Shown here piece by piece: positions 40,134 through 48,698 of a DNA stretch of 64,000 bases. The DNA is taken from assembly GCA_050953285.1 (NCBI GenBank), contig JBMNMK010000002.1, positions 1,550,001-1,614,000 of the forward strand, in the 5' to 3' direction. Position numbers and translations under genes: made by a program. The stretch comes from Olsenella_K sp050953285. GTDB taxonomy: Bacteria; Actinomycetota; Coriobacteriia; Coriobacteriales; Atopobiaceae. Position 1 is the stretch's first letter. The number at the start of each line of letters is the position of its first letter. The notes under the pieces were generated by a model that was not told the DNA's origin, ran no database searches, and worked only from the letters and a program-made list of their open reading frames with translations.

Positions 40134-41375
40134 TTACTTTCCGCCGGCAGCCGCCTCAAGTTCTTGGATCTCTTTCTGCAAGCGCTGAAGCTCTGCCTTG
40201 GCCTGCGCGCGGGCAGCGTCGAGCTCCTTCACGCGCTGCGCCAGCGCCACCTGGTCTTCCTCTGACGTTTGAAGCTGCGCGCGAATTTCTCCAGCAATCC
40301 ACTCAGACTCAGCACGCTTATCGCGTGCGGCGTCTGCCGCCTCCTGCGCCACTCGGCCGCGCTCACTTGCTTCTGCCAGCGCTTTTGCAGCCTCATCTCT
40401 TTGCGCCCACGCCTCCTGCGCACGCAAAGCCAGCTCTGCCTCTCGCGCAGCGCGCTCCTTGAGTGACCGCGTCTCCTTGGCCAGACGCACCTTGTGATCC
40501 TCCACGGCACGCTTGGTTTCTTGGAGCGATGTCTTTGCCGCAGACAGCGAATCCTGCAGCTGGCACAAATCTGCCCGGGCGTGCTCATACTGCCCTTGAG
40601 CTGCAGCAATCTGGGCATCAAAGCGGCGCTGCACAAGGCCTTGGGGTGTGAGTAAGCACGGCAAGAGCTGTGCCACCTCTTCTTTCCACCACGTCCAGCC
40701 GTGAGTCACATCTGGTCCCCAGTACTCAAACGTAGCATCGACACCGCATGCTACCAGCGCATCTTCAAGCGCGCGCTGGGTGGCAATGCCCGTCTCGGTT
40801 GCATTGGTTCCACACACAAAGGCAAGCTGCACGTCTTTCAGGCGCTTGAGCGCAGCGGAGTCCAAAGATGCCACCAGATCTACGGGTGAGTAAGCAAGCC
40901 ATGCTTCATCCAGCTCACCCTCTATAAATGCGTGTACGTCGTATGTGCCCGATACTGCCAGCAAGCCAGAGTAGCGCTCGGGATAGCGAAGCATGGCAAT
41001 GGTGGCGTTGAGCGCGCCCATCCCGACGCCGACCAACAGAGGCGCCTCGTCGGTGGTCGCCACGCTGGTCACAAACTTGTAGAGCTCGTTCTCCACGTAG
41101 TCAAAGTAGCTCGCAACGTTTTGCAGCCGATACTCAGGCGTAGCGGCATGGAAGTACCAGCTCTCATCATCGAGCGCATCGGTTGCAACCACCATGCAGC
41201 TACCCCGGTCAATAAGCTCTTCTATCCCCGCAAACATGCCGGCGTTTTCCCAGCTTGTGCAGGTTGCATCACCTTCTGGAAACACCACGGCCACCCGTCC
41301 GGCCTGGCCATAGATTGCAAGATCAAAGTCCTTCTCGGCTGCCGATGCATTCAGGGTCTTATCGTGTATTTCCAT
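40134..41375 (-). CDS. Esterase-fold pseudoenzyme with long C-terminal coiled coil
   Basis: A 413-residue two-part protein. Residues 1-255 look like an alpha/beta-hydrolase of the putative esterase (esterase D-like) group: VVFPEGDATCTSWENAGMF, YRYPERY-like LRYPERYSGLLAVSGTYD, and the histidine region DVTHGWTWWKEEV. The nucleophile elbow, GxSxG in active enzymes, reads LVGVGMGALNA, so the serine is Gly. Residues about 262-410 are a heptad-rich coiled coil of Ala, Glu, Lys, Arg and Gln. A scaffold or ligand-binding role is likelier than catalysis. It is the last gene of a cluster with DUF1858, deformylase-like and CobW genes, 15 bases after the DUF1858 gene. Confidence 0.75.
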   Translation of the reverse strand: MEIHDKTLNASAAEKDFDLAIYGQAGRVAVVFPEGDATCTSWENAGMFAGIEELIDRGSCMVVATDALDDESWYFHAATPEYRLQNVASYFDYVENELYKFVTSVATTDEAPLLVGVGMGALNATIAMLRYPERYSGLLAVSGTYDVHAFIEGELDEAWLAYSPVDLVASLDSAALKRLKDVQLAFVCGTNATETGIATQRALEDALVACGVDATFEYWGPDVTHGWTWWKEEVAQLLPCLLTPQGLVQRRFDAQIAAAQGQYEHARADLCQLQDSLSAAKTSLQETKRAVEDHKVRLAKETRSLKERAAREAELALRAQEAWAQRDEAAKALAEASERGRVAQEAADAARDKRAESEWIAGEIRAQLQTSEEDQVALAQRVKELDAARAQAKAELQRLQKEIQELEAAAGGK

Positions 41376-41390
41376 GGAGTGTCACTTCTC

Positions 41391-41780
41391 CTACCGCTTG
41401 TCCGTTTTGGGGAGCCTGCCCTCTTCTTCGGCGCGCTGGATGGCATATTCTATCCGCTGCACCATGGGGTCAACTGAGGAGCCTGCCGCCACACGGCTTG
41501 CCGTGGACATGCGCTGGACCAGCGCCTCGAAGGGATCTTCCGGCGCATCTTCTGCCGGCTCAAAGCCCGCGATGTCATAGCCGCATGCGCCAATGGCCAT
41601 GCCCACAATAGAGCGATCAATGCCTTGAGCATCGGCCAGCTCCATGATGGTTTTCTTGCCCGCTGAAAGATCAAGCCCCAGCTCAGTCAAGAAGTCCTTG
41701 AGCTCGGGATGTGCGGCTATGAGCTCGGATATGCTCTCCGTGAGGTCCAGCACTGGAGCGTCTGTGGAATCTGTAGCCAT
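41391..41780 (-). CDS. DUF1858-like small protein
   Basis: A 129-residue cytoplasmic protein. Residues about 12-70 resemble DUF1858 (LTESISELIAAHPELKDFLTELGLDLSAGKKTIMELA), a helical domain found in hybrid-cluster and regulatory proteins, but the usual cysteines are absent. The C-terminal part is acidic and helical. GAGGTG precedes ATG 41780. It lies between the deformylase-like and esterase-like genes. Function unknown. Confidence 0.65.
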   Translation of the reverse strand: MATDSTDAPVLDLTESISELIAAHPELKDFLTELGLDLSAGKKTIMELADAQGIDRSIVGMAIGACGYDIAGFEPAEDAPEDPFEALVQRMSTASRVAAGSSVDPMVQRIEYAIQRAEEEGRLPKTDKR

Positions 41781-41822
41781 GATTCACCTCGTATCAATTG
41801 CGTGCCCATGCAGGCGACGCGT

Positions 41823-42245
41823 CTAGACCAGCTTGCCGTTGCAGTGATCGATCATGTGCTGGATCATTTCTGCCACCCAGCCCTCAAAGTCACGCTTGCG
41901 CTCCTGGAGCTTGCCATCCACGAGCTCCTCGTAGGCAACCTTCACCTTGGCATAGCGTGTGACCTTGGAGAACTCGTCTCGCGTGAGGCAACCTTCCTCC
42001 ACTCTGAAGGCACGCAACCCCATGAGGACGCGCGGGTTGTAGAGCACATGCGGGTTCTTGTCCTCGTCCAGATAGACCACGACGGCCTTGGTGACGCCAA
42101 TCTGGTTGGCAGCCAAGCAACCGGCGTCCTCTATGGTAGCGATGGTGTCGATGAGGTCTTGGGCTACATCCGCGTCCTCACTTGTTGCGCGCTCACAGCG
42201 CGTCGAAAGAATGGCGTCGTCTTTTACCAGCTCTTTTATCATCAT
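41823..42245 (-). CDS. Peptide deformylase-like protein lacking the catalytic Glu
   Basis: A 140-residue member of the peptide deformylase family. Motif 1 is AGCLAANQIG (normally GxGLAAxQ), motif 2 is EEGCLTRDE, which keeps the metal-binding Cys, and motif 3 is IQHMIDHCNG, normally QHExDHLxG. Both metal-binding His residues remain, but the catalytic Glu of HExDH is Met. The protein also lacks the C-terminal helix of classic enzymes (about 165 residues). It may bind metal and N-formyl peptides without deformylating efficiently, or use a different base. The housekeeping deformylase is presumably elsewhere. AAAGGAG precedes the ATG-ATG pair; the second ATG (42242) has better spacing. Confidence 0.8.
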   Translation of the reverse strand: MMIKELVKDDAILSTRCERATSEDADVAQDLIDTIATIEDAGCLAANQIGVTKAVVVYLDEDKNPHVLYNPRVLMGLRAFRVEEGCLTRDEFSKVTRYAKVKVAYEELVDGKLQERKRDFEGWVAEMIQHMIDHCNGKLV

Positions 42246-42295
42246 CTCTCCTTTAAGCTGTATCGCTTAGCAACGGGGATTGCGTGCGGGATATG

Positions 42296-42338
42296 GCGTG
42301 CGGCGCTCGCGGCCCGCGGCGCGTGCGGCGCTCGCGGC
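42296..42338. repeat. 18-bp direct duplication just past the CobW-like stop
   Basis: GCGTGCGGCGCTCGCGGC at 42296-42313 recurs exactly at 42321-42338 (period 25). The second copy abuts the TAA stop of the minus-strand CobW-like gene at 42339. Confidence 0.85.
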
Positions 42339-43481
42339 TTACGACTCGTTTGGATCCCAGTCCACCAGGCACGCATCCATGCCGGCGATCAGTGCATCTT
42401 TGTCCATGCCCCTGCCAATGATGCAGATCTTGGTCATGCGATCCCCGCACACCGGATCCCAATCTTCCAGCAGCTCGGGGTTATCGGCCAACATCTGCTT
42501 CTTGTCCGCCTCTGGTGCAGAATCCACAAACAGGCCGTTTTCTGCCAGCGTGACACGCTTGCCTGCCTGCTCAAACACATAGCACATGTCAGGATCTTGC
42601 GAAGCCCACAGCATCCCTTTGGACCGCACCACGTTGTCTGGCCAGGTCTGAACAAACGCACTCAACGCGTCAATATCAAACGGGCGGCGACGCTCGTACA
42701 CAAAGGTAGAGATGCCATACTCCAGCACCTCAGGATCCTCGTGCTCCTCGGGGTGCTCCATGGCATCCACCCAAGCCGCCGAGTTGTAGGCCGCATCAAA
42801 ATTAAAACGATCCGTATCCAAAAGCTCGTTCATGGGTACGTTGGCGTGATCAGCCTCTATTATGACCGCGTCTTTCTGCAGACCGCGAATAATAGCCTTG
42901 AGCTCTGCAATCTGCTCTGGTGTCACCGTATCGGTCTTGTTCAAGATGATGGTGGTGCAAAACTCAATCTGCTGGATCAGAAGCGCCTCAATATCGTCCT
43001 CGTCAATGGATTCGGCGAGAAGATCCTTGCCGCCGTTAAACTCATCAAACATGCGGGCGCAGTCGATCACCGCCACGATGTTGTCCAGCTCCATCGGCGC
43101 GTCGGTACCGTATTTCTCCTGGTCACAGAAGGCAGAAATGGTGTAGGCAATGGGGATAGGCTCGCAGATGCCCGATGCCTCAATCACGATATAGTCAAAG
43201 TTGCGCGTGTTGGCAATCTCTTGCAGCTGGTTGGTAAGGTCATTTGACAATGTGCAGCACAAGCATCCATTGGTCATAGGAATGAGCTCGTCAGTCTGAG
43301 AAAGCCCGCCGTTCTTGATCAGGCTGGCGTCCACGTTGACCTCACCAATGTCATTCACAATGACTGCCGCACGAATCCCCTCACGGTTCTTGAGAATGTT
43401 GTTGAGCAGCGTGGTTTTTCCTGCACCCAGATAGCCAGTGAGCAGGACAATCTTTACTTTTTTATGATCTTTATCCGCCAT
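42339..43481 (-). CDS. CobW/COG0523-family GTPase, putative metal chaperone
   Basis: A 380-residue G3E GTPase. Walker A is LLTGYLGAGKTTLLNNIL, the metal-binding CxCC motif is NGCLCCTLSNDL, the Walker B region IVIEASGICEP and the guanine-specificity motif ILNKTDTV. The C-terminal domain begins with the YGISTFVYERRRPFD strand. Family members deliver zinc or another metal to client enzymes when metal is scarce. ATG 43481 follows GGGAGG. It sits upstream of a deformylase-like metalloenzyme gene on the same strand, which could be a client, and near a ZIP transporter; zinc homeostasis is a reasonable inference. Confidence 0.9.
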   Translation of the reverse strand: MADKDHKKVKIVLLTGYLGAGKTTLLNNILKNREGIRAAVIVNDIGEVNVDASLIKNGGLSQTDELIPMTNGCLCCTLSNDLTNQLQEIANTRNFDYIVIEASGICEPIPIAYTISAFCDQEKYGTDAPMELDNIVAVIDCARMFDEFNGGKDLLAESIDEDDIEALLIQQIEFCTTIILNKTDTVTPEQIAELKAIIRGLQKDAVIIEADHANVPMNELLDTDRFNFDAAYNSAAWVDAMEHPEEHEDPEVLEYGISTFVYERRRPFDIDALSAFVQTWPDNVVRSKGMLWASQDPDMCYVFEQAGKRVTLAENGLFVDSAPEADKKQMLADNPELLEDWDPVCGDRMTKICIIGRGMDKDALIAGMDACLVDWDPNES

Positions 43482-43526
43482 GATCAAACCTCCTGGGAGG
43501 ACGCATTGGTCTCATAAAACGCATCG

Positions 43527-44111
43527 TTACGCCTGAGCGCGAAAACTAATAGTACCGCGCTGCGCGTCCATCGAGTCTATAACAGCCAGAGAATCCAGAC
43601 GATACCCCTTCTCACGGAGCCTATCTCCCCCGTGTTGAAATCCTTTCTCCACCGCTATACCTATACCCTCAACGGTGGCATGTGCTTGCTCGCAAATGTC
43701 AATAAGTCCCTCAAGGGCACAACCACGGGCGAGAAAATCGTCCACTATAAACACGTGATCGTTGGGGCCTAAGAACTTCTGCGCCACAATAACCTCATAG
43801 GTACGCTTATGCGTAAACGACATGACCTTGGTGGTGAACATGGCTCCATCCAAGTTGATACTCTGACTCTTTTTGGCAAACACCATGTTGACGCCCAGCT
43901 CTGCAGCAACCAGCGCCGCTATGCCAATACCGCTCGCTTCAATGGTGAGCACCTTGTTGATAGGGGCATCTTGAAAATCCTCTGCCCACTGCTTGGCCAT
44001 TGCCTGGATGAGCTTCACATCCATCTGGTGGTTGAGAAATGCATCTACCTTAAGAACATCGTCGCCAATAACTCTGCCATCGTGCCTAATTCTCTCTTCA
44101 AGCTCCCTCAC
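43527..44111 (-). CDS. xpt: Xanthine phosphoribosyltransferase
   Basis: A 194-residue purine salvage enzyme that makes XMP from xanthine and PRPP. It matches B. subtilis Xpt: LEERIRHDGRVIGDDVLKVD, NHQMDVKLIQ, KVLTIEASGIGIA, the PRPP loop VFIVDDFLARGCALEGL and GIGIAVEKGFQHGGD. The start is GTG 44111, six bases after AAGGAGGAG. No purine riboswitch is recognisable in the 177-base upstream region. Length is normal. Confidence 0.94.
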   Translation of the reverse strand: MRELEERIRHDGRVIGDDVLKVDAFLNHQMDVKLIQAMAKQWAEDFQDAPINKVLTIEASGIGIAALVAAELGVNMVFAKKSQSINLDGAMFTTKVMSFTHKRTYEVIVAQKFLGPNDHVFIVDDFLARGCALEGLIDICEQAHATVEGIGIAVEKGFQHGGDRLREKGYRLDSLAVIDSMDAQRGTISFRAQA

Positions 44112-44205
44112 GCACTCCTCCTTGCACCGACTTGTCCTGTTAGGATAGCGCAGACATCAGGGCACATCCTTGATTATGGCTGTGTAACTTATGGCCGCAT
44201 AACGC

Positions 44206-44234
44206 CTGACACAACGTACATATGTTGGTAGACT
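44206..44234 (+). promoter_or_regulatory. Candidate sigma-70 promoter of the surface protein gene
   Basis: CTGACA at 44206-44211 and TAGACT at 44229-44234 are separated by 17 bases, 55 bases upstream of the ATG. The sequence around it is A/T-rich. Based only on consensus matching. Confidence 0.5.
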
Positions 44235-44288
44235 AGTAACTTAGAATGCCTTCAGGCAACTTGTGAGTTTCTACAAAATGAGGTTATT

Positions 44289-46217
44289 ATGCGCGGCTCT
44301 GACAAGAATCGGTTTATTGCACCTGCGTTTATCATGGGCTTACTGGCGCTCGTTTGTGCGCTCGTTATGCCCGTAAGCGCACAAGCGGAAACCACCGGCG
44401 TCAAGAACTTCTCGGTTGACTACTTTGACGCAGACTATTCTGGCGGTTTCTTCCAGCTGAGCAATGGCGATAATCATGGCCTCACTGACATGACGACCAA
44501 AATTCTCTCAGATGACTACAAAGAGATATACGACCAGCCAGTCTTTCAAGGCACCAATACAAAGAAGGATCAGGATCTTTATATTGACTGGCACAACGGT
44601 GCCAGCTACCAGGGTAAACCCTTAGATGTTCGTGAGTATGACTGGGTCAGTGAGACCCTCAACACTCATGGGGAACATCTCTATAGAGTATTCAAGCAAA
44701 ATGACGGGGTAATCATCGACGGCGGTATCAAGATTCTCGTGCGTGAGTATCATTTCTATGAGTCTGGCGCTTTGAAAGAGTACGGCGACAACCCCGATGA
44801 GCTTGCAAAGCACGAAGTCAGTTTCAAGGGTGTCATGAACTTTACCGACCTGGATAGAGACGAAGGTTGGGCAGTTCAGCAGGGTGGTCATGGCACATGG
44901 ATCTATGGCGATAAAGACGGTCAATCGGCAGTACAAGCGCAGCAGATCTCTGGCAAAACATTTATGGTTGGCAGCCAAGATTACAATGCATATGGCATAG
45001 ATAGTATAGATACCCCCGCGTTCAAGAAGCATGCTGTCTGGTTTGAGGTGGAGGGCACTCCAAATTCACCGCTGCAGATTGCCTATTATCAAGGTATGGA
45101 CAATCACTGGGGAACCGTCAACTACCGTGGCTGCGCCATCAGCTACCACATGGTCGGTGAAGGCTCTGAAGACCTCTCCGTTACAGGCCTCAATACGGGC
45201 TGTGCCAAATTCTCCAACTACAACCTGGTTGACGCGAGCACCATGCTCGATTACCTGAAGCTTGATTCCAACTACTACACCTTTAACGGCTGGTATGCTG
45301 ATGAAGATCTCACTCAGAAGGTGGAGGGAACACAGAGCATTTCTACAGATGTTAACTACTACGCATCCGTGAGCAAGACGGCGGGCAAGGTCACGGGTGA
45401 TGCCGTCAACGGCACCATCTGGCACGATGAGGCTGAGCACGCAGACACTACCGCGTATGATCCCGCAATGTATGGCAGCGACATCACCATCTCCTACGCA
45501 CCGAGTGCCGGCTACCTGTTGGACAGCGTGAGCTACGACGACCAGGTTCTCTCGAGCGAAGATCTTCTCGCCCACGCGGGCAGCTACACCATCACCAACA
45601 TGCAGCCAGGCACCTACGACACGGCCAACGACATCGACCACCACGTACATGCGGAATTTTTGGCGCCGAGCATGTCCAAGCGCGTAGTCAATGAGAGCGG
45701 GCAGGATATTTCCGCAGCTACCGGCATCAAGCTGCAGCAGGGCGATAAGCTCATCTACGAGATTTCTCTCACCAATCCGACGAGCCTCGACCGTACGGTA
45801 AACGTCACCGACGTCTTGCCGGAAGGCGTCACCTACGACACCGCCGATGCTCAGTGCACCTTTGATGGCAACAATGTCGTTTCTTGGGATGTCACCATAC
45901 CGGCACGCCAAACGACCACGCTTAGCGTATATGCCCATGTAGATACCTACGAAGCAAAGACCATCACGAATGCGGCCTACTCCGTCTGGCCCAAGCTGGA
46001 TGGCAGCAACGAAGAGGACGTTACGCTGAACGCTTCGGTCGATATTGAAACCGCAGCAAGCGAGAAGCCCGCGCCCAAGGCGCCCGCAACGCCTGAAGCC
46101 ACGCCCAAAACGGGCGATCAGTCCATCAGCACGGGCGTTGTGATAGCGCTTGCCGTGGTGGGCGTTGCCCTTGTCTGCGCGGTCATCGTGCTCAAGCGCA
46201 AGGGACGCCAGAAGTAG
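44289..46217 (+). CDS. Sortase-anchored surface protein with InlB-like and DUF11 repeats
   Basis: A 642-residue exported protein. The N-terminus is a signal peptide (IAPAFIMGLLALVCALVMPV, cleavage after AQA). The first 300 residues are a novel beta-rich domain. A Listeria-Bacteroides/InlB-type repeat follows (YTFNGWYADEDLTQKV), then a repeat with YLLDSVSYDDQV, then a DUF11/pilin-like domain (LIYEISLTNPTSLDRTVNVT, DVLPEGVTYDT). The C-terminus has the sorting signal TPKTGD, a hydrophobic helix and KRKGRQK. The usual LPxTG starts with Thr here. It probably acts in adhesion. GAGG lies before ATG 44289. Its composition is less GC-rich in the first half than in neighbouring genes. Confidence 0.87.
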   Translation: MRGSDKNRFIAPAFIMGLLALVCALVMPVSAQAETTGVKNFSVDYFDADYSGGFFQLSNGDNHGLTDMTTKILSDDYKEIYDQPVFQGTNTKKDQDLYIDWHNGASYQGKPLDVREYDWVSETLNTHGEHLYRVFKQNDGVIIDGGIKILVREYHFYESGALKEYGDNPDELAKHEVSFKGVMNFTDLDRDEGWAVQQGGHGTWIYGDKDGQSAVQAQQISGKTFMVGSQDYNAYGIDSIDTPAFKKHAVWFEVEGTPNSPLQIAYYQGMDNHWGTVNYRGCAISYHMVGEGSEDLSVTGLNTGCAKFSNYNLVDASTMLDYLKLDSNYYTFNGWYADEDLTQKVEGTQSISTDVNYYASVSKTAGKVTGDAVNGTIWHDEAEHADTTAYDPAMYGSDITISYAPSAGYLLDSVSYDDQVLSSEDLLAHAGSYTITNMQPGTYDTANDIDHHVHAEFLAPSMSKRVVNESGQDISAATGIKLQQGDKLIYEISLTNPTSLDRTVNVTDVLPEGVTYDTADAQCTFDGNNVVSWDVTIPARQTTTLSVYAHVDTYEAKTITNAAYSVWPKLDGSNEEDVTLNASVDIETAASEKPAPKAPATPEATPKTGDQSISTGVVIALAVVGVALVCAVIVLKRKGRQK

Positions 46218-46248
46218 CGAGCGGTAGCGCAGTAGCGAGCAGTAGCGC
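46213..46248. repeat. Tandem 18-bp duplication spanning the surface protein stop codon
   Basis: AGTAGCGAGCGGTAGCGC at 46213-46230, which contains the TAG stop, is followed directly by AGTAGCGAGCAGTAGCGC at 46231-46248 (17 of 18 identical). Confidence 0.85.
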
Positions 46249-46267
46249 GGTACACATCAGGAAATGT

Positions 46268-46306
46268 AATATCTCCGCCCCAGCAACTGGGACGGAGATA
46301 TTTTTC
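46268..46306. terminator. Bidirectional terminator after the surface protein gene
   Basis: AATATCTCCGCCCCAG (46268-46283) pairs with 46287-46302 (one mismatch, three-base loop), followed by TTTTC on the plus strand. It can end both convergent units. Confidence 0.88.
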
Positions 46307-46371
46307 TACCACACGTTCTTATCGCTCAATGGCACGGAGGCCTAGTTGCTGGCAACCTCGTGGCAAGCGAC

Positions 46372-47550
46372 TTAGTGGTGGAAGAGCCTCATGTGGGTGA
46401 AGCATAGCGCCATGTGGTACTTATCAGCCGTCTCTATCACATTGTCATCTCTAATGGAACCGCCGGGCTCTGCAATGTAGCTCACGCCAGACTTGTGCGC
46501 GCGCTCCACGTTGTCGCCAAACGGGAAAAACGCGTCCGAGCCCAGTGTCACGCCCGACTGCGTAGCGATCCAGGCAGCCTTCTCCTCCCGGGTCAGCACC
46601 TCGGGCTTCTCTGCAAACCACTTCTGCCATTCGCCCTCGCGCAAGACGTCGTCGTGCTCATCAGAAATGTAAACATCAATGGCGTTGTCACGATTGGCGC
46701 GGCGAATCCCGTCCACAAACTTCAGGCCCAACACCTTGGGATGCTGGCGCAAATACCAGGTATCCGCCTTATTTCCCGCCAGCCGCGTACAGTGCACGCG
46801 ACTCTGCTGGCCCGCACCCACGCCGATTGCCTGGCCGTCCTTCACATAACATACCGAATTTGACTGCGTGTACTTGAGCGCAATCAAGCTCACAATCATA
46901 TCAATCTTTGCATCATCTGGAATGTCTTTATTCTGGCTCACCACGTCCTGGAGCAGCGCGCGGTCAATCTTGAAGAAGTTGTGTCCCTGCTCAAACGTGA
47001 TGCCGAACACGTCTTTGCTCTCCGTGGGCGCGCACGTGTAGTCAGGATCGATCTGCACCACGTTGTACGTGCCCTTTTTCTTTTGGGCGAGAATTTCAAG
47101 CGCTTCGGGCGTATACCCCGGCGCAATGATGCCGTCGGAGACCTCGTGCTTGATATATTGCGCGGTACGGGCATCGCACGGCTCAGACAGCGCAGCCCAG
47201 TCACCGTACGAGCTCATACGGTCTGCGCCGCGCGCGCGGATGTATGCGCAGGCAATGGGCGTTAGCTCTCCCTCATCGTCCACAAAGTAGATCTTCTTGT
47301 CCGTCTCTGAGAGCGGCTTGCCCACGGCAGCGCCGGCCGGAGACACGTGCTTAAACGATGCGGCGGCAGGCATGCCGGTGGCCTCTTTGAGCTCGCGCAC
47401 CAGCTGCCATGAGTTGAGTGCGTCCAGAAAGTTGATGTAGCCGGGCTTGCCCTGGAGCACCTTCACGGGCAGCTCAGAGCCATCTTTCATATAGATGCGC
47501 GCGGGCTTTTGGTTGGGGTTCATGCCGTACTTGAGCTGAAGCTCGTTCAT
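46372..47550 (-). CDS. AICAR transformylase, stand-alone (PurH formyltransferase domain)
   Basis: A 392-residue enzyme that formylates AICAR with 10-formyl-tetrahydrofolate, the ninth step of purine synthesis. It corresponds to the C-terminal domain of bifunctional PurH: LKYGMNPNQKPARIY, GYINFLDALNSWQLV, AASFKHVSPAGAAVG (the catalytic Lys-His region), YTQSNSVCYVKDGQAIGVG, GSDAFFPFGDNVERA and YIAEPGGSIRDD. The IMP cyclohydrolase domain is missing from the N-terminus. A PurO-like cyclohydrolase gene lies 75 bases upstream on the same strand and would do the next step. ATG 47550 follows AAAGGATCC. Confidence 0.93.
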   Translation of the reverse strand: MNELQLKYGMNPNQKPARIYMKDGSELPVKVLQGKPGYINFLDALNSWQLVRELKEATGMPAAASFKHVSPAGAAVGKPLSETDKKIYFVDDEGELTPIACAYIRARGADRMSSYGDWAALSEPCDARTAQYIKHEVSDGIIAPGYTPEALEILAQKKKGTYNVVQIDPDYTCAPTESKDVFGITFEQGHNFFKIDRALLQDVVSQNKDIPDDAKIDMIVSLIALKYTQSNSVCYVKDGQAIGVGAGQQSRVHCTRLAGNKADTWYLRQHPKVLGLKFVDGIRRANRDNAIDVYISDEHDDVLREGEWQKWFAEKPEVLTREEKAAWIATQSGVTLGSDAFFPFGDNVERAHKSGVSYIAEPGGSIRDDNVIETADKYHMALCFTHMRLFHH

Positions 47551-47625
47551 GAGGATCCTTTCTTGGCACACGGGGTTGGAATGGGGCGCCCGCTGGCTGC
47601 GGGCGGGCGGCTGCGAGCGCAGGTT

Positions 47626-48270
47626 CTAATCGCCCAGATTCTTGTTGAAAAGCTGTACGGTACCTGCGGTGTAGGTGTAGAGCGACACCTTATTTTCCGG
47701 ATTCAGCGCCGCCCAGACCTCCCCTGGCGAAGGCAGGCTCACGCAGACGGGCTCGCCCACAAAGCTTGGCAGCGGGTCGCCGTCCGACTCATACGTAGAA
47801 ATGAAATATCCCTTGTTTTCATCCACGCCTTCGTATGCAAAGAACTCGCGCAGGCAACGGTCCTCGGAAGAATCCGGGTCGTGCTTCAAAATGGAGAGCT
47901 CAAACGTGCCGTCCGGATAGAGAATGGAGCTGATGCGCGGCGTCCAGTTGGGACCGTCCGGCTCATAAGCGCGCGTCATGAGGCCGGCCCTGAAGTCGTT
48001 GGCCTCCACGATGGTATCCGTCTGGTCACCATTGGTTACCACAAGGGCATCTCCCATGGTGCGGACCGGGTGGTAGATGATGAGGCTGGGATCTTCCATT
48101 TTGCTGGGATCATATGCCTCGGTACGGATGCCGTCTTCGGTCGCCACAAACACGCGATTGCGGCTGTTGGCACTTCTGCCCATGATCCAGTAGTAGACGC
48201 AGCGCTTGCCCACCACAATGCCGCGGCCTGGATACGGGTTAGACTCAAGCAAAGTCACGAGATCCTGCAT
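47626..48270 (-). CDS. IMP cyclohydrolase, archaeal PurO-like family
   Basis: A 214-residue protein of the PurO-type IMP cyclohydrolase family, which closes FAICAR to IMP. Motifs are NPYPGRGIVVGKR, YYWIMGRSANSRNRVFV and ARGYEPDG-like TRAYEPDGPNWTPRIS. PurO was first described in methanogens and is unrelated to the bacterial PurH domain. Its place directly upstream of a transformylase lacking that domain gives strong functional support. Two-gene operon; the ribosome binding site AGAAGGGACTG lies before ATG 48270. Confidence 0.87.
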   Translation of the reverse strand: MQDLVTLLESNPYPGRGIVVGKRCVYYWIMGRSANSRNRVFVATEDGIRTEAYDPSKMEDPSLIIYHPVRTMGDALVVTNGDQTDTIVEANDFRAGLMTRAYEPDGPNWTPRISSILYPDGTFELSILKHDPDSSEDRCLREFFAYEGVDENKGYFISTYESDGDPLPSFVGEPVCVSLPSPGEVWAALNPENKVSLYTYTAGTVQLFNKNLGD

Positions 48271-48698
48271 AACAGTCCCTTCTCTCTACATTTGCAAAAG
48301 GGCAAGTCATCCCCTGTACGAGAACGGCTTGCCCAGACGGTCGGCTTGATCAATTCTTACGCTGCTCCCCCCTGGATACCCAGGATTACCCGTCAGTCAC
48401 AGCGTGCTCGCTTAGACTGTAGCACGCGCGCACCACTTGCTTGGGCGTCGGCTGGCATCTAGACCAGCTCTCCAAATGTGCTGGCGGTGCAGCACGTTGA
48501 CACCGGCGGTGGCGTGACGCTGTCGCGATAGTGGCGCGATGGTGGCGCGCACCTCGCGGTTCCCGAGCAGCCTTTTGCGGTGTAACTTTTGCACCTCAGC
48601 GTGATGGCGTACACATAATATGCACTTACTGTCCAGCGGTTGGTATAGAATTGCTCAATCAAAGCAACCGCCTCCACAGGGGGGCACGGGAGGTTTGC
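48271..48698. other. 428-base divergent spacer upstream of the Nudix gene
   Basis: No supported gene. The left 100 bases hold the PurO-like gene's promoter region. GTGGCGCG words repeat around 48505-48550. An extended -10 element, TGGTATAGA (48641-48649), lies 50 bases before the Nudix GTG start and is the best promoter candidate; no clear -35 is seen. Confidence 0.45.

Noticed and set aside
41709..43247. Plus-strand frame of 512 codons over the CobW-like and deformylase-like genes
   Set aside because: It crosses two well-supported minus-strand genes and their spacer; no motif is present.
44112..44288. Purine riboswitch upstream of xpt
   Set aside because: Xpt leaders often carry one, but I could not find the conserved junction sequences or three-way helix pattern.
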